A model generated the notes under the pieces. The model was not told the DNA's origin. It saw nothing but the letters and a program-made list of their open reading frames with translations, and did no database searches. Below are positions 49,235 to 58,637 of a stretch of DNA of 64,000 bases, in pieces. The position numbers and the translations under genes were made by a program. Position 1 is the first letter of the stretch. Every line of letters starts with the position of its first letter. Source of the DNA: JBGTSJ01 sp041940305 (GTDB lineage: Bacteria; Planctomycetota; Planctomycetia; Planctomycetales; Planctomycetaceae); contig JBGTSJ010000013.1 in NCBI GenBank assembly GCA_041940305.1, forward strand, positions 124,001-188,000, given 5' to 3'.

Positions 49235-50875
49235 ATGACTGAAGCGAACGGGACAACGGCGATCAAGGCTACGGCAGCGGCAAAGCCCGCGCGCAGCCGG
49301 GAACCCTGCGCGCGCAGGATGACGGCCGAGCAGGAGCTTGAGGTCCTGATCCGGGCGCGCTACCCGATCATCTACGTCACGACCTGGGAGGAGGAACGGG
49401 TCGAGGAACAGTTGCGGCAGGTTGCCGAGAAACGGGAGAAGAAGCTGTTTGTCTGGACGATCACGCAGGGGGTCGTCAAGGCCGGGGCGGAGCCGCAGCG
49501 CAGCAAGTCAGGCGGGAAGACGACCGATCCCATCCAGGCACTGGACGCGGTGATCGACCAGGTCGATCCCGCGATATTTCTTTTCAAGGACTTCCATCCA
49601 TTTACGGCCGGCGATCGCGGCAACATCGCCATCCTCCGCCGCCTGCGGGATGCCGCATATCATCTGCGTGACACGTACAAGACGATTGTGGTCGTGGCGC
49701 CGGTACTGCAGATTGCGCCCGAGCTGCAGAAAGATGTGACCGTTGTCGACTTCCCGCTTCCCGGGCCGGAAGACTTCAACCGGCTGCTCAATCGCATCAT
49801 CGATGACGTCAAAGAGAACAGCCAGATCCAGATCGAACTCGGCGAGTCGAGCCGCGAGAAGCTGCTGCACGCCGCGCGGGGGCTGACGCTGAAGGAGGCT
49901 GAGAACGTCTTTGCCAAGACGATTGTCGTCGACGGCAAGCTGTCGGCGGACGACGTCGACATGGTCTACAGCGAGAAACAGCAGGTCATCCGCAAGAGCG
50001 GACTGCTGGAGTACTACGAGTCGGACGAACGGCTGTCGCAGGTGGCGGGACTCGACAACCTCAAGGAGTGGTTTCGCAAGCGGTCCATCGCGTTCACCGA
50101 GCGGGCGGCTCGTTTTGGACTGCCGGCCCCGCGCGGCGTGCTGCTGCTCGGTGTGCAGGGGTGTGGGAAGAGCCTGTGCGCCAAAGCCGTTTCGGCTCTG
50201 TGGAAGCTGCCGCTGCTGCGGTTCGACGTCGGCCGGATGTTCAGCGGCCTGGTGGGATCGAGCGAAGAGAACATCCGGCGTGCAATCCAGACAGCCGAGA
50301 GCGTCGCGCCGGTCATCCTGTGGATCGACGAGATCGACAAAGCGCTCGCAGGCTCGACCAGCGGCTCCGGCAGCGACGGCGGCACCGCTTCGCGGGTGTT
50401 CGGCACACTGTTGACGTGGCTTTCTGAGAAGTCCAGCCCGGTCTTCGTCATCGCCACCGCCAACGACATCAGCCACCTGCCCCCAGAACTACTGAGGAAA
50501 GGGCGGCTGGACGAGATCTTCTTTGTGGACCTGCCGTCGGCCGAGGAGCGGCGGGACATCTTTCGCATCCATATCACCAAGCGGGGCCGGGATCCGCAGC
50601 CCTTCGATCTCGACGCTCTCGCTCAGGCCAGCGACGGGTTCAGCGGTGCCGAGATTGAAGAGGCAGTCATCTCGGCACTGTTTGACGCCTTCAGCCGCAA
50701 GAGCGAACTCAACACCGCCATCATCCGCAACAGTCTGGCGGAGACGGTGCCGCTGTCCCGCACCATGAGTGAAGAACTGAGCCGGCTGCGGAGCTGGGCG
50801 TCGGGCCGGGCGCGTCCGGCCACAGGCATTGAGTCCGTCGCCAGAACCGAAGTCCGGCGGAAGATCGAGATCTGA
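49235..50875 (+). CDS. Ycf46-like AAA+ ATPase, second copy
   Basis: 546 residues from ATG 49235 (AGGAGTGACATG). N-terminal Ycf46 domain (LEVLIRARYPIIYVTTWEEE; TIVVVAPVLQIAPELQKDV). AAA+ core: Walker A GVQGCGKS, Walker B VILWIDEIDKAL, IATANDISHLPPELL, arginine finger in RKGRLDEIFF. Clearly paralogous to the protein at 9069, with the same order of DUF1257 and DUF2997 nearby, here after rather than before it. This copy is in a housekeeping-looking cluster. Confidence 0.85.
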   Translation: MTEANGTTAIKATAAAKPARSREPCARRMTAEQELEVLIRARYPIIYVTTWEEERVEEQLRQVAEKREKKLFVWTITQGVVKAGAEPQRSKSGGKTTDPIQALDAVIDQVDPAIFLFKDFHPFTAGDRGNIAILRRLRDAAYHLRDTYKTIVVVAPVLQIAPELQKDVTVVDFPLPGPEDFNRLLNRIIDDVKENSQIQIELGESSREKLLHAARGLTLKEAENVFAKTIVVDGKLSADDVDMVYSEKQQVIRKSGLLEYYESDERLSQVAGLDNLKEWFRKRSIAFTERAARFGLPAPRGVLLLGVQGCGKSLCAKAVSALWKLPLLRFDVGRMFSGLVGSSEENIRRAIQTAESVAPVILWIDEIDKALAGSTSGSGSDGGTASRVFGTLLTWLSEKSSPVFVIATANDISHLPPELLRKGRLDEIFFVDLPSAEERRDIFRIHITKRGRDPQPFDLDALAQASDGFSGAEIEEAVISALFDAFSRKSELNTAIIRNSLAETVPLSRTMSEELSRLRSWASGRARPATGIESVARTEVRRKIEI

Positions 50876-50898
50876 GTCGCACAGCGAGGAACGCACCG

Positions 50899-51360
50899 AT
50901 GAGTACTGTGATCGTCGTCGCGCCGGTCATCATTGCAAGCTGGCCCGCCATCACGGCTGCCGTGACGGCGGCCGTGGGAACGATGGGGTTTGCCCTGGCC
51001 CGCCAGGACGACGCCGTCGGCGCAGAAGGACAATCCACGCTCGGCCGCGCGGAAATCGAGATCGAAAACAGCGAGATCCTCGGCGGCGCCGCCACCGGAG
51101 CCCAGGAGATCGTCGTCCAGCGCGACGGCATCGCCGCGAAGTTCACGCGGGATGCGCGGGGCGCCCTCAAGGTCTGCGTCGAAGGAGGAGGGCTCTCCAA
51201 GGGTCAGTTGCGGGCGATCGGCGAGGACCTGATCGGCCGTGTGACGCAGCAGTATGTCTACCACCGCATCGTGACCGAAATGAAGGACCGCAACATGGCT
51301 GTGGTGCAGGAGGAAGTGGACGAGGACCGCACCGTGCGGATTCGCGTTCGCAACTGGTGA
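50899..51360 (+). CDS. DUF1257-like protein, second copy
   Basis: 153 residues. An N-terminal hydrophobic stretch (IIASWPAITAAVTAAVGTMG) precedes the conserved C-terminal half: EIVVQRDGIAAKFTRDARGA, GRVTQQYVYHRIVTEMKDR and a final strand pair. Located 23 bases after the AAA+ gene, followed by DUF2997. Matches the Ycf35 pattern better in its second half than its first. Confidence 0.65.
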   Translation: MSTVIVVAPVIIASWPAITAAVTAAVGTMGFALARQDDAVGAEGQSTLGRAEIEIENSEILGGAATGAQEIVVQRDGIAAKFTRDARGALKVCVEGGGLSKGQLRAIGEDLIGRVTQQYVYHRIVTEMKDRNMAVVQEEVDEDRTVRIRVRNW

Positions 51361-51392
51361 CGGGACGACGGCATGAACCCGGGAGTCGAGCG

Positions 51393-51605
51393 ATGGCGAA
51401 AGAAGAGCTGGAGATCGAAATCAGTCCGGACGGCAAGGTGACGGTGCGGACAATCGGCATCAAGGGGCCGCGATGCATCGACGTGGCCGAGATGCTGGCG
51501 CGGATCATCGGCCACGAGGAGCAGCGCGATCTGACGAGCGAATACTACGAGACCGAGCAGCAGATCAATCAGCACCAGCAGGTCGACATCTGGCGGGCGC
51601 TGTAG
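51393..51605 (+). CDS. DUF2997 protein, second copy
   Basis: 70 residues: EELEIEISPDGKVTVRTIGI hairpin, helix RCIDVAEMLARIIGHEEQRD, then TSEYYETEQQINQH. Same pattern as the copy at 8482. Last of the AAA+/DUF1257/DUF2997 trio. Confidence 0.72.
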   Translation: MAKEELEIEISPDGKVTVRTIGIKGPRCIDVAEMLARIIGHEEQRDLTSEYYETEQQINQHQQVDIWRAL

Positions 51606-51654
51606 TTTCACCCGCGACTGGAACCGGCAAGGCCGTTTGGAAGTCCTGTCCGTC

Positions 51655-52674
51655 ATGCAGTGCGCGAGCTGTCAGTTCGAGAACATGCCGGGCGTCTCCG
51701 TCTGCGGACGATGCGGCGGGATGGTGCATGCCGGTTCCGTTGCCATCGACGTGCACCCGCCCCGCGCCTCGGCACGCGCCAAACGCTGGCGGCGCCACTG
51801 GCAGCCCCTGCGGGCCTGGAAGCCGGCCCTCGCCCAGGCCGCGCATCGCCTCGAGCGTTCGTTTCTGGGAAGCTGGGATCCGGGCGATGTGTCGGAATCC
51901 GCCGTCATCCAGCGGATGGTCATTCCCGGCTGGCCTCAGATCTATTGCGGTCGGGTTCTTCGCGGCCGCATTCTGCTCGGCGTCTGGTCCATGCTGCTGG
52001 GTGGGGGACTTCTGTACGCCGGGACTTCCCTGGGGAGCCTGCTGCTGGGCATGGCAGTGTCCGTTCACGTCGCGTCCGCTCTGGAACTGGCGCTCGACGA
52101 AGGCGCATCGGCGATGGAGCGCCTCGTCCGCGCCGCGCTGACGCTGGTCCTCATCGTCTGCCTGGTGTATCTCCCCGCGGTCTGGCTCATCGGCCGCGTC
52201 GCCACGCCGCGCCAACTGCTGGCCGACTCCGGACCGTTGAACATCGGCGACGTCGTGCTGGTCAATAGATCTATGTATGCAGTCGCCGAACCGGAGATCG
52301 GAGACCTTGTGCTCTACGAGATCCCGGAGGCCGACCTGACGGGCCGCACCGACGCGGGGTACAACGCCCGGTTCCTGATTCGCGGCCCGCGAATGGACCG
52401 CATCCTCGCACAGGCAGGGCAGCAAATCACATACGACCAAGGCCGGCTGACCGTCAACGGAGTCGCCTCCTCATTGCGTCCGCTGAATCCCGGGCATCTG
52501 CCTGCCTCTCTCAGCCTCACTGTGCCGGCGGATTCTTATCTCATCCTCCCCAGCTCCGATCACAATCTCACGGAGCAGGTGATCCGGGAAGTGTGCATCG
52601 TTCCCCGGTCGCGGATCGAAGGCCAGGTGTATTGGCAGACCCAGCCATTGTCGGCATTTGGGGTGATCCGCTGA
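51655..52674 (+). CDS. Zinc-ribbon membrane protein with signal-peptidase-like domain
   Basis: 339 residues from ATG 51655. A zinc ribbon at the N-terminus (QCASCQFENMPGVSVCGRCG), several membrane helices (about residues 95-190), then a part similar to S26 signal peptidases (GPLNIGDVVLVNRSMYAVAE; PEIGDLVLYEIPEADL; LPSSDHNLTEQVIREV). The usual Ser is possibly in VNRSMY; the Lys of the catalytic pair is not evident. It may be an inactive or divergent peptidase. It follows DUF2997 by 49 bases. Confidence 0.6.
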   Translation: MQCASCQFENMPGVSVCGRCGGMVHAGSVAIDVHPPRASARAKRWRRHWQPLRAWKPALAQAAHRLERSFLGSWDPGDVSESAVIQRMVIPGWPQIYCGRVLRGRILLGVWSMLLGGGLLYAGTSLGSLLLGMAVSVHVASALELALDEGASAMERLVRAALTLVLIVCLVYLPAVWLIGRVATPRQLLADSGPLNIGDVVLVNRSMYAVAEPEIGDLVLYEIPEADLTGRTDAGYNARFLIRGPRMDRILAQAGQQITYDQGRLTVNGVASSLRPLNPGHLPASLSLTVPADSYLILPSSDHNLTEQVIREVCIVPRSRIEGQVYWQTQPLSAFGVIR

Positions 52675-52774
52675 TGAGAGCATCACGTTCATAGCACAAC
52701 GACCGGGACGTCTCGAAAGGAACCTCGGTCGCCATGAAACTTCGGATGAATACGGAACAGGCCGCCACCCGTCC

Positions 52775-53545
52775 ATGCCCCGATTCACAAAGCTGGAACT
52801 CCAGACGTCCGTCTCAGCCGAGGCGGCATCGAATCTGACACCGCGCGTCGAGACCGGATCGACCGCCTGGATGCAGCGCGCAGACCAGTCGCGGCGTTCC
52901 GGCAGTTACGAAGGGGCGCTGCAGTTCTTCTCGCGCGCCCTGGAAGACGACAAGACGCTGGTGCGCGCCTGGGTCGGGCAGGTGCAGATGCTGATCATGC
53001 TCGGGGAACACCCTGAAGCGGAGGTCTGGAGTCGCAAGGCGCTCGAGCTGTTCCCCGCCGAGGGGGACCTCCACGCGGCCCGGGCTCAGGCGCTTGTCCG
53101 CCTGCAACGGACCAAGGAGGCATTCGCGTCCGTCGACGCGGCGATGAGTCAGCCGGGACAGTCTGCGTATCGCTGGACCGTTCGCGGCGAACTGCTGCTC
53201 GCCGGACGGCAAAGCACCGAGCGGCATTGCTTCGACAAGGCACTTCAGACCGACGGCGACTGGCTGGTGCCGGTCAATATCGCGCTCATCTACCTGGAAT
53301 ACCGGCAGCCCAGCAATGCGCTCAACCGCGCGCGGACAGGAACTGAGAGGGATCCCGGAGCCGCCTACGCCTGGTACGTCCAGGGCGTCTGCCAGGCCGA
53401 ACTCGGTCTCGATGGGCCGTCGGCGAAAAGTTTGCGAACGTGCCTGGAACTCAGTCCGGGTCATCGCGACGCGGAGGACCGCCTGCAGGCTCTTCGGCAG
53501 GGAGGCTCGTTGTGGAAACGTGTGCGCGGCGTCTGGAGCCGGTAG
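52775..53545 (+). CDS. TPR protein
   Basis: 256 residues with tetratricopeptide-type helix pairs: SGSYEGALQFFSRALEDDKT, GEHPEAEVWSRKALELFPAE, SAKSLRTCLELSPGHRDAED. It lies between the peptidase-like gene and pilT and probably acts as an adaptor. Confidence 0.75.
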   Translation: MPRFTKLELQTSVSAEAASNLTPRVETGSTAWMQRADQSRRSGSYEGALQFFSRALEDDKTLVRAWVGQVQMLIMLGEHPEAEVWSRKALELFPAEGDLHAARAQALVRLQRTKEAFASVDAAMSQPGQSAYRWTVRGELLLAGRQSTERHCFDKALQTDGDWLVPVNIALIYLEYRQPSNALNRARTGTERDPGAAYAWYVQGVCQAELGLDGPSAKSLRTCLELSPGHRDAEDRLQALRQGGSLWKRVRGVWSR

Positions 53546-53560
53546 AGCAAAGGTACGACA

Positions 53561-54622
53561 ATGGGCTGGACGGTCGATCGCATATTGAAGGGGGCCCGCT
53601 CGCTGCATGCCAGTGACGTCCACCTGGTGCGCGGCGTCGCGCCGGCGTTGCGCATTAACGGCGAGATCCGCCCGATCGAAGGCGAACCGCTCGATCCCGA
53701 CACACTCCAGCGGCTGATCGGAGAACTCCTCACGGAAAAACAGCAGCGCCAGCTCGTCGAGACGTGGCAAGTCTGTTTTTCGCGATTCTGGGACGGAGTC
53801 GGCCGGTTCCGCGCCAGTGCGTACATGCACGCCGGAGTCCCCGAGCTGGCGATCCGCATCTGCGAGACGCGCGTTCGCAACCGTGAGGAACTGGGACTGC
53901 CGCAGGGAGTGGAAGAACTCACGCGCCGCCCTCACGGCCTGATTCTCGTCACCGGCCCCACCGGCGTCGGCAAGACCACCACGCTGAACTACATGGTCGA
54001 CGTGATCAACCAGGAGCGGCGCGCCAAGATTGTCAGCATCGAGGACCCAATTGAGTACGTACACGAGAACCGTCGCAGCATCGTGATCCAGCAGGAAGTC
54101 ATGACGGACGTGCACTCGTTCCGTGACGCACTCGTCCACGTGTTGCGGCAGGATCCCGACGTCATCGTGATCGGCGAGATGCGCGAAATCGAAACGATCG
54201 AGACTGCTCTCATCGCTGCCGAGACCGGTCACCTCGTGCTCGCCACACTCCACACACCCGACGCAGTGCAGACGGTGCAGCGCATCTACAGCGTGTTCCC
54301 GGCAAGTCAGCAGAATTCGATCACCGTTCAGCTCTCCAACAGTCTGCAGGCGATCGTCGCACAGAAGCTCCTGCCCCGCGCGGATGGCAAGGGACGTATC
54401 CTCGCCAGCGAGATCTGCATCGCGACCCCGGCTGTCCGCAACCACATTCGCGAACAGCAGCCGCACAAGTTGTACAGCGAAATGCAGACCGGCCAGAAGC
54501 ACCACATGCGCACCATGGACCAGTCGCTGCTGTCCCTCTACCAGGTGGGGGAGATCACCTACGACGTCGCCGTCTCAAACGCGCGCGAACCGGGAGCGAT
54601 TCGACATAAAGTGGGCGCATGA
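53561..54622 (+). CDS. pilT: PilT-type pilus retraction ATPase
   Basis: 353 residues. SLHASDVHLVRGVAPALRIN start, Walker A LVTGPTGVGKTTTLNYM, Asp box VSIEDPIEYVHEN, Walker B DPDVIVIGEMREIETIE, His box LATLHTPDAVQTVQRI. All PilT/PilU blocks are present. It would power retraction of type IV pili or a related system. No other pilus genes are in this window. Confidence 0.88.
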   Translation: MGWTVDRILKGARSLHASDVHLVRGVAPALRINGEIRPIEGEPLDPDTLQRLIGELLTEKQQRQLVETWQVCFSRFWDGVGRFRASAYMHAGVPELAIRICETRVRNREELGLPQGVEELTRRPHGLILVTGPTGVGKTTTLNYMVDVINQERRAKIVSIEDPIEYVHENRRSIVIQQEVMTDVHSFRDALVHVLRQDPDVIVIGEMREIETIETALIAAETGHLVLATLHTPDAVQTVQRIYSVFPASQQNSITVQLSNSLQAIVAQKLLPRADGKGRILASEICIATPAVRNHIREQQPHKLYSEMQTGQKHHMRTMDQSLLSLYQVGEITYDVAVSNAREPGAIRHKVGA

Positions 54623-54695
54623 TCGACTATGCCGTAGACCGCCGGCTGCAGGGTGCCCGCGGAGGCGACGGAGACAACAGCACGTTATCGAATAA

Positions 54696-54965
54696 TCACG
54701 GTTCGGCGAGGGAATACAACCCGTGTCCCGCGCTCTTGAGCTTGCCCTGCCGTACGAGCTCATCCCAGATAGAGCGAGGGAATTGATTGGGAGGCGCAAT
54801 CGCAGTAATCGAGCCTTTCGACCCACTGCTGAAGGGGCCGCCTCCGAGCTTCGAGTCTGCATCCAGCCGCGTCACTTTAAGTCGCTTCTTGAATGCCTTC
54901 AAAGCGAGTTTCAGCTCTTGAGGCGAAGGACCGCCCACCGGCGATGCGGATTCAGGAGTGTTCAT
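54696..54965 (-). CDS. Conserved-looking small protein
   Basis: 89 residues, ATG 54963-54965. SPQELKLALKAFKKRLKVTR, then a Gly/Ser loop and IWDELVRQGKLKSAGHGLYS, which looks like a small winged-helix or similar fold. This wording is recognisable as a protein type recurring in planctomycetes (recollection). Function unknown. Confidence 0.55.
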   Translation of the reverse strand: MNTPESASPVGGPSPQELKLALKAFKKRLKVTRLDADSKLGGGPFSSGSKGSITAIAPPNQFPRSIWDELVRQGKLKSAGHGLYSLAEP

Positions 54966-54979
54966 CGTTTGGACTTTGG

Positions 54980-55740
54980 CTATGCCGCACGACGCGAATA
55001 TGAACTCAGCAGCCCTCTCAAACGCGACGTGCAGACCACGTCAACGGGGTCGTCTGAGCCAATGGCCATTCGATCCATTGTGTGCTCCGGCGGCAAGTGA
55101 TCAATCGCCGAGTGCGGCCTTTCACGATTGTAATGCAGCTTCCACTCCCGGCAGACATGGTTCAGGTGCGCGGTGGCCTTTGAGACCCAAATCCGCCAGC
55201 TCTGAATGTGGATGAACACCACCAAGTACATGTCGACTCGCCCGCCGAGCGTCCAGACGTGCCTCGTCAGAAAGTCGCACGCCCAGAGCGTCTTCGCATG
55301 CGTTCCATAAAGTCCCGCCACGAACCTGGTCCCCGCTTCGGCGCCGGATCGATGCCCTGTTCCCGAAAAATGTTCAGGAACGCGGTGCGGCTGATCTTGC
55401 GAATACCGAGCCGCCGCAGTTCACCCTGGATGCGGCTGTAGTCCCAGCCGGTCTCACTGGCCAGCTTCGTGATGAGCTGCCGGATCTCGGCGGCCGTCGG
55501 GCGCCGCCCGCTCTTCTTGGGGGCAGTCCGGCCCGTGTTCTTCTCAGCGCTGAGCCAGCGCGCGAACGTCCTCGGGGAGAAAATGCCGATCAGTTCCTTG
55601 ATCGCCGCTCCGACCGGTTTTCCGAACTTGAGCAGCCTCCGTCGCTCCCGGGCCGTGACGATGATCGTATGGGGAATCCGATAGCCAATCCACCCTGTGA
55701 CCTGGCAATGGACTAATCCGATTGCGTAAACAGGTCAAAC
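54980..55740 (-). pseudogene. Decayed DDE transposase/integrase
   Basis: On the minus strand the 5' part reads TIIVTARERRRLLKFGKPVG ... ETGWDYSRIQGELRRLGIRK ... FREQGIDPAPKRGPGSWRDF, then a frameshift near 55290. Another frame gives HAKTLWACDFLTRHVWTLGG with the first catalytic Asp. A large deletion follows before HYNRERPHSAIDHLPPE. The element is IS481/IS3-like in style. No terminal inverted repeats were identified. Confidence 0.7.
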
Positions 55741-56049
55741 ACATGTGGCAGCATTTCGGGTGGCGTTCGCGTACTTCATCTAACTGCCTGCTCTCGCGCT
55801 GCGTGAAGCATGGTCGCATCTCGCGCAGAGACCATTTCGTCCCGTTCGTGGCTGCCTATGGCGGTTCGATGCAGACGACAGGTCGTTCGGCCTCCGATCT
55901 GGCGTTCAGCAAGACCTGAACTCGTTTCCTGCGGAGTGACAACGCTGTCGAGACAGCATGGGCGGGGCCATTCGAGTACTGCGACGATTGGACAACGCCG
56001 CCCGCGACATGAGATAATTGCGAGCAAAGTACGGCCTCTGAATCTCACG
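55741..56049. other. Intergenic stretch, decayed
   Basis: About 300 bases between the decayed transposase and the broken kinase gene. No convincing gene. The open plus-strand frame that continues into the kinase fragment is probably not translated from this far upstream. Confidence 0.4.
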
Positions 56050-56481
56050 GTGGCGAACGACGCCCCTGAGTCGAAGCGGCCGTCAGATCGCCTGTCGGGC
56101 CGTCCCTTGCCGCCGTCGCTTCAGCAGTTCGTCGAACGTCTGGCCGCCTCCAGGCTGTTTTCCCAAGCGGATCTGGACGCGCTTCTGACTTCCTGGCAGG
56201 CCGCGTCATCCCCGACGGATGCCGATCTATTTGCGCGCTGGCTGGTGAAGCAGAAAAAGCTCACGGCCTACCAGGCGCAGCAGGTCTACGCCGGGAAGGT
56301 CAATTCGCTTGAACTCGGCAACTACACGGTGCTCGATAAGCTCGGTGAAGGGGGCACGGGGATGGTGCTCAAGGCCGAGCACCGCCGAATGGAGCGAGTC
56401 GTCGCGCTGAAAGTGCTTTCTTCCAAGGTCACATTGTCTCCTGATGCCGTCAAGCGATTTCAGCGCGACCGCGCAACCTGA
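56050..56481 (+). pseudogene. Broken planctomycete Ser/Thr kinase gene, 5' part
   Basis: From GTG 56050, 143 codons. LQQFVERLAASRLFSQADLD and WLVKQKKLTAYQAQQVYAGK are the typical N-terminal segment; the kinase N-lobe follows with YTVLDKLGEGGTGMVLKAEH and VALKVLSSKVTLSPDAVKRF. It stops in RFQRDRAT. A +1 shift restores NLKHPM, so a small indel occurred. No kinase motif (HRDLK, DFG) follows. Confidence 0.75.
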
Positions 56482-56654
56482 AGCACCCCATGGTGCCTGA
56501 AACGGTGGTGGCTTCGATCGCTCTTGAGCAGCTCGCCGTTGCTTTTTCAACAGATGAAGGTCCTGACATCGAGAAAGACTGCCCCCATGGGAGGCACTCA
56601 TCCGCTTCATGATTGAACGCACTGCAATCCCACAAACTCCCGAAGGATGGATCA

Positions 56655-57968
56655 ATGAATGTCTCGCATTTCAACACCAACAGCCTGTACTGGCGAATGT
56701 GTGTGCAACTACTGATGATCGGCCTGCTCACGGGCACGCTCGCCGCGGCGGAGTATTCTGTTCTGGCAATCGGCGTCAACAACTACCAATCGACCTCGCT
56801 GGTTCCGTTGAATGGATGCGTGAATGATGCCGATGCCATCGCCAGGGTGTTCGGAAAGGGCGGGAAGCCGCTGATTTTGCGCGATGCAGAGGCCACCAAG
56901 GCCAACATTGAGGCTGCCTTTGAGCAGCTGGAACGGGTCGTGCCGGACCAGGGAAAGGTTGTGCTTTACATGAGCGGTCATGGCAATCGGTTGGGGCGGG
57001 ACTGGTATTTTACTCCCCATGATTTCGATCCAGCCAACCCGGATCAGTCCGCCCTTAAAGGAGGGGCGATTTCCCAGTTCGTTGGGCGCCTCACCACGCG
57101 CGGCTGCCTGGTGTTACTGATTCTCGATGCATGCCATGCAGGCGAGATTGCCCGCAACTGCGAGGTGCAACTCAATACATTGCGCCAGCCAGGCGGAGGC
57201 GGTCTCGTGATTCTGGCTTCGTCCATCGGGAGTCAGAGCAGTAAGGACGGGATCCCGAACAGCCTGTTCACCGAACAACTGTTGAAAGCTCTGGCAGCAC
57301 CGGTGGATCGCGCTTCAGGTCCACTCGAGGCAGACGCCATCGTCACCCTGGCGGAAGTTCGCGGGATTCTGAGACGAGAACTGCCGAAGAGGCTAGAGCG
57401 ACTCCCCAAGAGTCCGGGCTTGGCCTGGGAGGAGCAGGTTTATGTTACGGAATGGTCTTTGTCGGTTGCGGATTCGCTGCCGCTCATCGAATACGAATCA
57501 ACAGCCGGTTGGGAGCCGTTTGAGCTTCACGAGATGCGCGGCGGACTTGCCGTCGGAGTTCCGAATTTCAGGCACTCCCTGGTCGGTCTTTGGAAGTGCG
57601 CGCAACCTGTCCTGCTTCAACCTGCCCAGGAAAACCCTGACGGCACGACGACGCCGGACATCTTTCTGACGGACGTTGAGGGGCAGACTGTCGAACGGAC
57701 GCTGGCCCTGTACTTTGACCATTCCGGCCATTACCTGGCCATGGAACTGTTCGGCTCGGAAGAGCGCTCCACGGCAGGTCGATATGAGTTCATCCCCGGA
57801 CGGCGGTTCTCATTGAAGTATGAAAACGGGATCGACGAACTCGGATTGGTATCACTGACTGCGGACGAACTGGTCATTCAGTTTGATTCAGTGCCGGGAC
57901 TCTTCAATGGGACGCGGGTTCGGCCACCGACAGAATACGTCTTTCGGCGCGTTGCTGAGCAGCAGTAA
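56655..57968 (+). CDS. Caspase-like (C14) peptidase, exported
   Basis: 437 residues from ATG 56655. Signal-like start (LLMIGLLTGTLAAAEYSVLA). Caspase fold: AIGVNNYQSTSLVPLNGCVN, catalytic His in VVLYMSGHGNRL, catalytic Cys in LLILDACHAGEIA. Both residues of the dyad are present. A beta-rich C-terminal region of about 170 residues follows (SLPLIEYESTAGWEPFELHE and onward). Such proteins are abundant in planctomycetes; substrates unknown. Confidence 0.82.
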   Translation: MNVSHFNTNSLYWRMCVQLLMIGLLTGTLAAAEYSVLAIGVNNYQSTSLVPLNGCVNDADAIARVFGKGGKPLILRDAEATKANIEAAFEQLERVVPDQGKVVLYMSGHGNRLGRDWYFTPHDFDPANPDQSALKGGAISQFVGRLTTRGCLVLLILDACHAGEIARNCEVQLNTLRQPGGGGLVILASSIGSQSSKDGIPNSLFTEQLLKALAAPVDRASGPLEADAIVTLAEVRGILRRELPKRLERLPKSPGLAWEEQVYVTEWSLSVADSLPLIEYESTAGWEPFELHEMRGGLAVGVPNFRHSLVGLWKCAQPVLLQPAQENPDGTTTPDIFLTDVEGQTVERTLALYFDHSGHYLAMELFGSEERSTAGRYEFIPGRRFSLKYENGIDELGLVSLTADELVIQFDSVPGLFNGTRVRPPTEYVFRRVAEQQ

Positions 57969-58106
57969 TGCGACTGCTGCCATCATTCACCGCGGGGGTG
58001 GTTCAGAACCTGCACAGCCCATGCTGATGAATTCGATGGCGTTCTTTCTGGAAAGTGTGCCAATCGTGATGGCGGTTTCGAGATAGGCCTTCTTTCGGTG
58101 GCTGTC

Positions 58107-58493
58107 ATGGTGCAGGTCCAACCACACGACCATCTGCTCTTCTCGCTTTATCGACGGGCCGTGCTGGAGGGAACAGCTCCCAGCCGCGATTACCTGCTGA
58201 GCTACCATCCCGACTCGGCCTCAGCACTTGAGATGCTGCTGACATCCAGCTCCGTCGTTCGCACCTGCAAGTGCTGCCCAGCAGAGGGAAACGCCAATGC
58301 AGAGAGGCTCGCGCGATTCGATCAGGCAGTGGCGTCCTTGTCTGATGAGCACTTTCAGATTTTGTCCCTCCGGCTGCTCCATGGCCAAACGCGGGAGCAG
58401 ATCGCAGAGAAGTTCGGGCACAGTCTCTCTACGATTCATCGAATCTTGCAGCGAATTCGGGCAACCGAAGGACTCCAATCATTAGTGGACTAG
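58107..58493 (+). CDS. ECF-sigma-like HTH protein
   Basis: 128 residues from ATG 58107 (a GTG at 58098 is equally possible). The C-terminal half ASLSDEHFQILSLRLLHGQT followed by IAEKFGHSLSTIHRILQRI is a sigma region-4 helix-turn-helix. The N-terminal half lacks a clear region 2, so it may be a partial ECF-type factor or another regulator. It is 55 bases upstream of the RND-like lipoprotein gene. Confidence 0.6.
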   Translation: MVQVQPHDHLLFSLYRRAVLEGTAPSRDYLLSYHPDSASALEMLLTSSSVVRTCKCCPAEGNANAERLARFDQAVASLSDEHFQILSLRLLHGQTREQIAEKFGHSLSTIHRILQRIRATEGLQSLVD

Positions 58494-58637
58494 CACAGAC
58501 GGACACGCTGGTACGCCATCTGTCCGCTCCAGGAAGGACAATGCATCATGTGGCAGTTCACAGATCCTGTGTGCCGGACGGAGGCGCCCGCAGAATCGCG
58601 GACGCTGACGAGTTGGACTCATGGTCCCCGGCCGCAG

